64,000 bases of DNA from Pisaster brevispinus (Eukaryota > Echinodermata > Asteroidea > Forcipulatida > Asteriidae), in the NCBI GenBank assembly GCA_023634235.1, contig JAMKCF010000003.1:3376958-3440957 (forward strand), written 5' to 3'. Below, piece after piece: positions 57,801 to 64,000 of the stretch. The notes under the pieces are model-generated. The model ran no database searches. It saw nothing but the letters and a program-made list of their open reading frames with translations, and was not told the origin of the DNA. Within the stretch, counting starts at the first letter, position 1. Each line of letters starts with the position of its first letter. The position numbers and the translations under genes were made by a program.

Positions 57801-60800
57801 AGAACAATGTTGCTACTGCCTGGGATCTACGGAGCACTTTAAGTCTGTTAGTCCAGGGCCCAATTTCATAGAGCTGCTTAAGCACAAAAAGTAGCTAAGC
57901 ACAACAAAATTATGCTTACCAAAAGAAGGTTACCAGCCAAACTACCATGTCACATGTACAATTTGTTACTGGTATCCTGCTCATTTCTGCGTAGCAGACA
58001 ATTGTTAAGCAATATTTTCTGCTTAAGCAGCTGTATCAAATTGGGCCCAGACCTTTGCACGCATGTACATGTATCTTTCCTTGAAGAGAGTGCACATATA
58101 TTGTGCAGTGTCTTTGCTGCTGCAGCCAACCTGGCAATTAGATAAATGCATACTGACAGATGTGGCAGTTAGCTGTAAAGCAATACATGTCAGTGTTGTG
58201 AACAGACAGATTTGTTTGTACCATGTTTATCACAGAACATCCCATTAGGACATGTAGGAGAAAGAGCTCCCTTGTGGCTTGAACTAGACACAGAAGGCAT
58301 CTAATCAAGTCTGTTGAGCTGAGCCAAGCTAGCTAGACCAAATGGTACCGACAAATTGCATTCGTCAATTTACAAGTGGTGTATTTGTTCGGATGGGCTC
58401 TCAAGAATCCTTTGTTAGTTTGGTACTGCATGCCCATTGCAAATGCTGATGATACGGTTGCACACTAGTAATGCCAATGTACATAGTACATGATGATGTA
58501 AATGACCAGTCAACTTCAATTGTCTCATTAATTACACATTCAGAAATAACAGTGCAGGTGCTACATGTGGCATCCATCTTACTTACAAATTGACAGTTAA
58601 TTGCATAATGTATTGACATTGTACCAGTCTATATCTATAAATCAAATTAAAGATGAGCAAAGGAATTACGTGTGGCAAGTTGTTTACCAACCAAAATGAC
58701 CTGTGGTGGTGATAAATACACACAATTTTCGTGTTTTGAGTTTTTTTTAAAGGCTACAAATACACATTTTTAATTTACCCTACATGTACAGTATACTCAG
58801 TCACCATGTACACATGTACAGTATACCCCATAGATAATGTAGATTATGCATCTGACCATTGACACCAAGGAATTTAACAAAAGAGGTATGGCTGGGTTGA
58901 CAGACTCAGGATGCCTCGGGTGGATCTTTATTTTTACAAACCATTATACTGACTAGGGGTGTTGCTTTAAAAAACAAATTAAGTTCAAACAATGGGAAAA
59001 TAAAGGGAGGTCCTTGCTTTACAGGGTTGACAAACATACAGTGTACAACATGTACAATACATACATGTCAATGGATGCCTGGTGTATTGTTAATGGAAAC
59101 ACCTTGCATGTTATCTTGTGAAGAGCATGCTCTCACAAGTCACAAGTGGGCTCTGAACTTGCAACGGGAAAATATACATGGTAGGATGTACATGAAAATA
59201 GATAAATCAGTGTACTAGACACATTATATAAATGTACATACGCCTGACTTCTTAGAGGCAATAGAGGCAACTGCTTCAGTGCCCCATTGCCATGGTATCC
59301 TTTGTTATGTTCCAGTTGATATTTAAAGTTTCTTCGCATAAGTCAGGCGTGGAATTGCACCATTTGGGAGGGCAAGGCCGTTTTCATTTCACAAAAGGCA
59401 CCTCATTTGTAAAAAGGCTATGAAAAGCTTTTAAAGGGGCAGCAAGGCCAAGGCCAGGGCAACAGCCTCCATGACCTACCTGTAAAGCTGCTTTAACTGA
59501 GGACAAACTGCCTTGCCCTAAAAATAACAAAGTAACAAACCTGCGCCATATCGACTTTGAAACATTGAATTGACCAATGGATGTATTTTTTTTTTATCTC
59601 TTCTAATTCCAGGCCGAGAACAACCTTGAGTATGTGATAGAGGCACAGAGTATGCAGGACATGCGTTCCTGGCTGACTAATATACAGGCATGCATGCATC
59701 TTCCTGTTGTACCAAGGTGAGCTCAAACTGTTAAACCAGTTTGAATTTACGGTAAACTATGTAAGTGGAACAGGAATCAATCACTTTTGCTGAGCAGGAA
59801 TTGAGCTGGCCTCTTGTTACCTGGAAAGTTTGTTGCTCTCACATTTCTGGAAGGTTGTGGGTTTGATTCCAGCCCAAGGCGTCTTAGTTTTTACAAGTAC
59901 ATGTATATGCATTTATATAAACATTGTAGATTTTATATTCATCACAGCCATGACAGCTCTCGGTAAATGTAATGGATCTGAAAGTTAAATAATCATCTTT
60001 GTCCGACATTACAAACAAAAGGTACAAGTTCAAAGTTATAGTGAAAAAAATGTAAAGTTAATTTTTCAGCAAACTGTAACTCCCAAACCTCATGAAAAAA
60101 AATACTCAAGTTTGGACTTTGGTGTTTTCAAATGTGACCAAACATTTTAGCAAATCTAAAGAAACTTCATGAGATTGACCTTTGGGATGTGTGTTGATTT
60201 GCCAATGGCTTGATACAGTGTAGCTGGGTTACATTGTTGTCCGTGTACAGTGTGTTTACCTTTGTGTTCAAATTTTGGGTGTTATGTAACCAAATAAGTT
60301 TTTTCGGTACAGTCAATTACAGTTTACAAAAGTGACATTCATGTTTAAAAATTACAGTGTATTTTAAAAAATGAAATATGTGTAAAATAACAAGACAATG
60401 TCATGTAATCATGCTACATTTCAGCTGATTTTCTCAGAAATGTTTGTCTTTTAAGTGAACATACATAAGAAGATTCTGAGAAACACTGTACAAAGTTTTG
60501 TGTTAGGACATGTAGGAGGTTACATGTACATATACCTCTTGTTTTGCCAAAACAAAACTTGCAAGACTACATGTAGGCCTATTTAATAATTGTGCATTTC
60601 GACATTGCCGGTTTGTTAACTTTATAAAAGTGTTGTAACCAGGAAAGTTTTGTGCGTCTTCAAAACTTTCTCACCCATTCATAACCCATCAAAAGCTTGT
60701 AAAAAAGCCTGCAGCTCTTCATACACACATGCAACTTTCCCCCACGGTGATCCGCGGCCCCGATCAAAATGTCACAAGTTCCTCTCCCCTCCTTTTAGAG

Positions 60801-61220
60801 TTTCCTCTCCTTATAGATCTTCAGACTGAATGTCCCAACAGCCCACTTCTCACTTCATACACATGTACACATCGCCAGTCCCAGGGAGCCTGTAACCTCA
60901 AGGCAACCCATGGGTACATTGGTTTGATCTACCTCTGACCTCACCCTAAAGTCAGTGCAAACACCAAGGGGGCTGACAGCGCCTGCAGCGCTGTGAACTT
61001 TTTGCTCATCTCCGTCAGTATCATCCGACCCACCGGTATTCAGCTTCTCAACTTAATTGTTACATGTATGTGAATACAAAAAAAGCACCATTTTAGGTTA
61101 ATCCCAGATGCCAGGCGTAAGCGAATTCCTCTGAAGGAGCAGAGTTTCCTTGCTGATCACCCCCGGCAAAGTGAGGACCCAATGGGCCTCCCACCTCCTA
61201 CGAGTAGCCTTATCATAAAA
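42059..61220 (+). CDS. SH2B: SH2B-family adaptor protein, N-terminal part (4 coding exons)
   Basis: Exons 42059-42805, 54071-54172, 59613-59716 and 61097-61220 join in frame to 359 residues. Residues 16-80 are the phenylalanine-zipper dimerisation domain (MNEFCEVEAQKAAATFAFAY, then FADHFIDHFETEVRRAY). A Ser-rich linker follows (about 80-190). The PH domain runs from about 205 to 315: REGIVNYLIGED, RTRLILVKRLEG, DFYSPPK, RETTALELPEKDNTFVLK, AENNLEYVIEAQSMQDMRSW. Then comes a proline/charged linker. The SH2 domain must be encoded to the right of the window. SH2B proteins dimerise, bind activated receptor kinases and JAKs through SH2, and modulate insulin/cytokine-type signalling. I cannot tell which vertebrate paralogue it is closest to; one SH2B gene is usual in invertebrates. 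Confidence 0.9.
43271..43684 (+). repeat. tRNA-derived SINE, copy 3
   Basis: Starts GTGTCGTGGCCGAGGGGATA and includes GGTACGAGTCCCGG, CCTTCGGATGGGACGTAAAG, TTATCGAAAAGAGAAG and GTTCCTGGTTTGATCGG. It matches 38456-38863 over its whole length, with a different tail (GTGTCACTGAAAGACAGATA). Confidence 0.8.
46470..46680. repeat. Three-unit degenerate tandem repeat, period about 60 bp
   Basis: Units share GGGGCnTGGAGGCAATTnnn, TTTGAACnATTCA and GGGCACCAAA-type parts. The open frame across it is a by-product of the repeat. Confidence 0.55.
47965..48300 (-). repeat. tRNA-like repeat (SINE-type), minus strand
   Basis: The minus-strand body at about 48065-47985 has ATAGCTCAGTTGGTAGAG and GGTTCAAGTCCC boxes. 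The linked TATCTTTGTTCGGG...GGGAAACGTGACTGGG part corresponds to that of the 8885-9180 copy. Confidence 0.6.
48310..48480 (-). repeat. tRNA-like repeat (SINE-type), minus strand, partial
   Basis: Contains AAGTTGGTAGAGCGACGG and GGTTTGAATCC on the minus strand, flanked by TCTTTGTTC. It sits directly beside the copy at 47965-48300 in the same orientation. Confidence 0.5.
50755..50995 (+). repeat. Single copy related to the 83-bp array at 17988
   Basis: Three short TACCTGGTACCACAA-type repeats, then GGCTAGCAATTAATAGCATT, TTTCTTCTGTTTGTACAGC and CCCATGGCTT...GTGGACTTC, in the same order as at 17988-18365. Confidence 0.55.
51185..51374. mobile_element. GGGCCC-ended MITE, copy B
   Basis: 190 bp between GGGCCCAATTTCATAGAGTT and AGCTCATTGGGCCC. 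Inner GCTAAGCAGAAATGAGCAGG and GGATACCAGTCA parts recur in the inverted copy at 57856-58048. Confidence 0.75.
52930..53100 (-). repeat. tRNA-like repeat (SINE-type), minus strand, degraded
   Basis: On the minus strand: CCTCAGTTGGCGTTAATCAG and GAGGTTCAAATCCTGTTAG, with TTTGTCTTTGTTC and, beyond it, TTGTCAGTATCTTATTTCAG as in the copies at 8885 and 47965. Confidence 0.5.
53551..53906. mobile_element. 356-bp terminal-inverted-repeat element
   Basis: The ends CAGGCCTTGCTCTTA and TAAGGGCAAGCCCTG are inverted repeats with two mismatches. The inside is rich in CTAGTAAAC/GTTTACTAGCCC pairs. Related fragments at about 34425-34497 and 57525-57735. Confidence 0.5.
54071..54172 (+). CDS. SH2B: SH2B exon 2 (PH domain)
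   Basis: Encodes SNKPRIGIFCFLIEEARETT and ALELPEKDNTFVLK in exact continuation of DFYSPPK. Acceptor AAACAG, donor AAG|GTGAAA. It lies after an 11.3-kb intron. Confidence 0.9.
54173..59612 (+). other. SH2B intron 2
   Basis: 5.4 kb with a GGGCCC MITE at 57856-58048, a fragment rich in TGGTCC...CTGGCCA pairs at about 57525-57735 and an inverted copy of the GCCTGGAATTACA repeat at about 59345-59480. No exon recognised. Confidence 0.5.
57856..58048. mobile_element. GGGCCC-ended MITE, copy C
   Basis: 193 bp, best preserved of the family: GGGCCCAATTTCATAGAGCT, GCTTAAGCAC at one end and GCTTAAGCAGCTGTATCAAA, TTGGGCCC at the other. Inverted relative to copy B. Confidence 0.8.
59613..59716 (+). CDS. 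SH2B: SH2B exon 3 (end of PH domain)
   Basis: Encodes AENNLEYVIEAQSMQDMRSW and LTNIQACMHLPVVP, the last strand and C-terminal helix with the PH-domain tryptophan. Acceptor TTCCAG, donor AAG|GTGAGC. Confidence 0.9.
61097..61220 (+). CDS. SH2B: SH2B exon 4 (linker)
   Basis: Phase fits exon 3. It encodes LIPDARRKRIPLKEQSFLAD and HPRQSEDPMGLPPPTSSLII before donor AAA|GTGAGG. Assigned from phase, splice signals and GC content; the linker is poorly conserved, so this is less certain than the domain exons. Confidence 0.6.
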
Positions 61221-64000
61221 GTGAGGTTGACTTTTTTCATGAGGTGCGGTACATTTATGTTTCCCGCAAGCAAAACAGTGGGGATATGAGATGGAATCAA
61301 AGTGTTTGACAGAGTTTCAAAAGTGCCTGGTATTTGTACACATGGACAATGTAAAGTACATTGAATGAAGGAAGATTTAAACAGCTGTGAAATAGTTCAC
61401 AATTATTTTTACAAAACCACTTGCAGTGCATGTTCAGTATGTGGTTGTCAACTGCTCTGCACAGTTACACTCAAACTTAGTACTTGTACTCTTAATTTTG
61501 TCTTCAAGAAGTCCTGATTAAAACTTCACTTGACTTCGTATTAACTTGCTGTACATTCTGTTTGTACATTGTACATGTATGGTAAAGTGAACTTGTTGTC
61601 TTTCACTGCACATCTGGCTTTAATGTGAGCCTGCAGTAGGATGACTCAGGCTTTCACATTCTGTCCCATGGGGACGGAACATGTAAATGTGTACTGCACA
61701 TTCAGTAGAAAAAGGACCGTGATTTACACTTTTTTTACACTGTATGAGTATTGTGCATGTTACATGTACATACATTACATCATTATTGATACAGTAAGTA
61801 TTTTTCTACACTGAAGATCAATCATGATCAAAGAAAAACTGATAATTTTGCAACAATTTATTTCCTGTTAAATTGTACTCAAATATCAATAAAGCAAGAC
61901 TGTTTCTGTTCTAAACTTGCTGCAACTTTACATGTACAGTGTAAATTGTACCCATGTGTTGCCCATATACTGTACATTGGTTGGTGTGCGAGGGTGTGCG
62001 TGTGTTAAGAAAGTATGTAATCAAAGTAACCTACCCTGTATACTACATTATTAAACTTTGGATTGGACAAGCTTTGGACTCAACATGAACCAATTCACGT
62101 CCAGTTATATGTAGTGCATTGAAGCAGTCCATACGTGTTAAAAAAAATTGATGTTCAAAAGTTTGTACAAACACTCTAAAATGAAGCTACGAAAGCTACC
62201 TACTTGTACCTCTATTATACGTGGAGGTATAAAAAGCTTCTGTTCCCCATGCCTGCATGTACACACATGTACTGTACAGTATACACTTCATGCATAACAT
62301 GTGCACCTACATTCTGGCATTATTTTTTTAGCACCTTGTATAGTTAATTGTTATAAATAATAAACTATTCAAAGCCATCAATTTCAAGGTTGGCACAGCC
62401 AAACTTACTATGCAAAATACTTAATGTAGTATGTCTTTCTGATATTCACCGGGCAGTGGTGTAATTGGGGGTGGGGGGGGGGGGGGCAACAAGACCTCTG
62501 AACTTACTTGTCTGATGGTGAGTTACCGGCCTGATGTGACACTACCTTTGGGCTTGTGGGCCTATATGTACTTACAGGTACGTTCTGTTAACTTGTGCTA
62601 ATCTTCTAATCTACATTTTCAAGAAGACATGTTTGATTTATTGTAAACAACACTCAAACACTTCACTTCAACTTTGATCACAGCGTGTATAAGGAAGTAC
62701 CTGTAGTGTAAATACTCATTGTAGCCTACAGAAAAGATTGAGGAACTGTAAATTCTGAAACTGCTCACTTTTTTGTTCTGTCACAGTTCCGTTCTTACAA
62801 GTAAAATTGCTTAATAAGTTGAGTATTCGTCATAAATAACCACAACCATGACAAGGTTACTGTCACATTCTTTCCTTATTATTGCATAGTAAAAGCAAAG
62901 TATAAAGTGAAAGCTCGCTGATAATGTTTATATTCTACGTGTAGTTCAAATCACTCTTCAATAAAAACTTCCAACATGATAAAGTCAAGGACAGGTCGAT
63001 TGACAAACAAAACATTTCACTAAAACTTGACCAGGTACTGTAACTTGATGCAGTAATTCGCAGTCAGGTTTTATGGTGTGTTTATTGAAAAGTAGTTGGC
63101 ATTTGCAAAGCGCCCCCACATGCAGTGGCTTGCCCTGTCGTGCTGCACCGGCTCACTATAGGCCTACTAATACTATACTATTTCCATGCTAGCTATAACA
63201 ATGACGCACATGCCGACTGTAGTGTATACATGTAAGCGTTCAAGCAAGTGTTTAAAATACATAGACTGCAGGACTTGCAATCACAACAAGGTTGTGGGTT
63301 CGAATCCTGCCAAACTATCTGCTGATTTCACAATAAATATAATTCAAGTATTGTTGTCTAATTACTGAATTTGTTGATTTGTGTAATTCATCGTTAAACT
63401 AAAGTTTGGATGCAAGAGATTTTGCGTTTATGCCCCCTTGTGGAAACTTTGCCAAGTTCCCTTGTTGGGAACATCATCTAAACAAACAAACAAACAAACA
63501 AACATACTGTGTACTGAGCCTGCGTAACTGTGTTGTACCTACACATGTACTGTAAAAAGGTCCGTTAAGGCTCAGAATTGCCTTTGCCAAAAATAAATGT
63601 GTATTCTCGTGGTTGTGTTTTTCAAATACATGCAACACAGTACAGAATCTGATGGAGCAGAACAGTGCAGGCAGGCTGAAAAACAGCTGATTGGGGAGGT
63701 TAACAAATCAGTTTGTAGACTGCGCAGATAAAAAATACAAGAGAAATGACATGAACATCTCCAACATTAGCCAAAATGTCAGAGTCAATGATAATGGACC
63801 TTAATCTGCCCTGTAACAAGGATGAGTATTTATTTATCTGATTCCTACATCCGTAACGACGTTGGCATTCCAGCTAAGGGATAAAGAAAAACATTTCAAG
63901 GGAATTGTGGTCATCATAGCAGGCCTGTACATGAAATTTGAATTCTTACCCAGTTACTGCACACGTGTGCGTGCTGGCCATAGATCTGATACATGTATGT
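61221..64000 (+). other. Probable SH2B intron to the window edge
   Basis: No SH2-domain motif (FLVRxS) is seen in any frame. Contains a G-run at about 62467-62486, a tRNA-like box-B repeat at about 63264-63312 and a CAAA microsatellite at about 63480-63503. Confidence 0.4.

Overview
The window is genomic DNA of an animal: AT-rich, intron-rich, full of short inverted-repeat elements, tRNA-derived repeats and runs of the palindrome TACATGTACA. The gene set (an SH2B adaptor, a TAP-like ABC half-transporter with an extra N-terminal membrane domain, a membrane C-type-lectin-like gene and a bacterial-type solute-binding protein broken up by introns) and the repeat landscape suggest a marine invertebrate deuterostome, most likely an echinoderm. 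That assignment is inference from pattern, not from a database match.

Layout. 1-2143: a Helentron/Helitron-like element on the minus strand (426-1823) with a small TTAA-flanked MITE nested in it. 2144-6627: a nearly perfect tandem duplication of a 2,246-bp unit. 6745-20111 (minus): twelve coding exons of an ABCB-type half-transporter, start codon included; only the last short exon is missing. Its introns hold several repeat arrays, one of which (12580-13810) is built from copies of the gene's own exon-6 splice-donor region. 20112-24700: intergenic, with a long foldback element carrying a 9-bp target-site duplication, further small foldbacks and an unassigned 178-residue ORF. 24701-25571 (plus): a two-exon single-pass membrane protein with a C-type-lectin-like domain. 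25572-29831: intergenic repeats. 29832-40264 (minus): a complete five-exon gene for a 286-residue PhnD-family (phosphonate/phosphite-type) solute-binding protein without a signal peptide. 40265-42058: the shared upstream region of two divergent genes. 42059-61220 (plus): the first four coding exons of an SH2B-family adaptor (phenylalanine zipper, complete PH domain, start of the linker); the SH2 domain must lie beyond the right edge. 61221-64000 looks like intron.

The four genes do not form an obvious pathway. All exon borders were placed by hand: each coding junction keeps frame, has GT/AG ends and joins conserved protein segments, but no transcript evidence was available. The observations I consider most worth checking are the intronic array derived from an exon-intron boundary, the PhnD-like gene, and the two Helentron-like elements whose terminal sequences differ but co-vary within each element.
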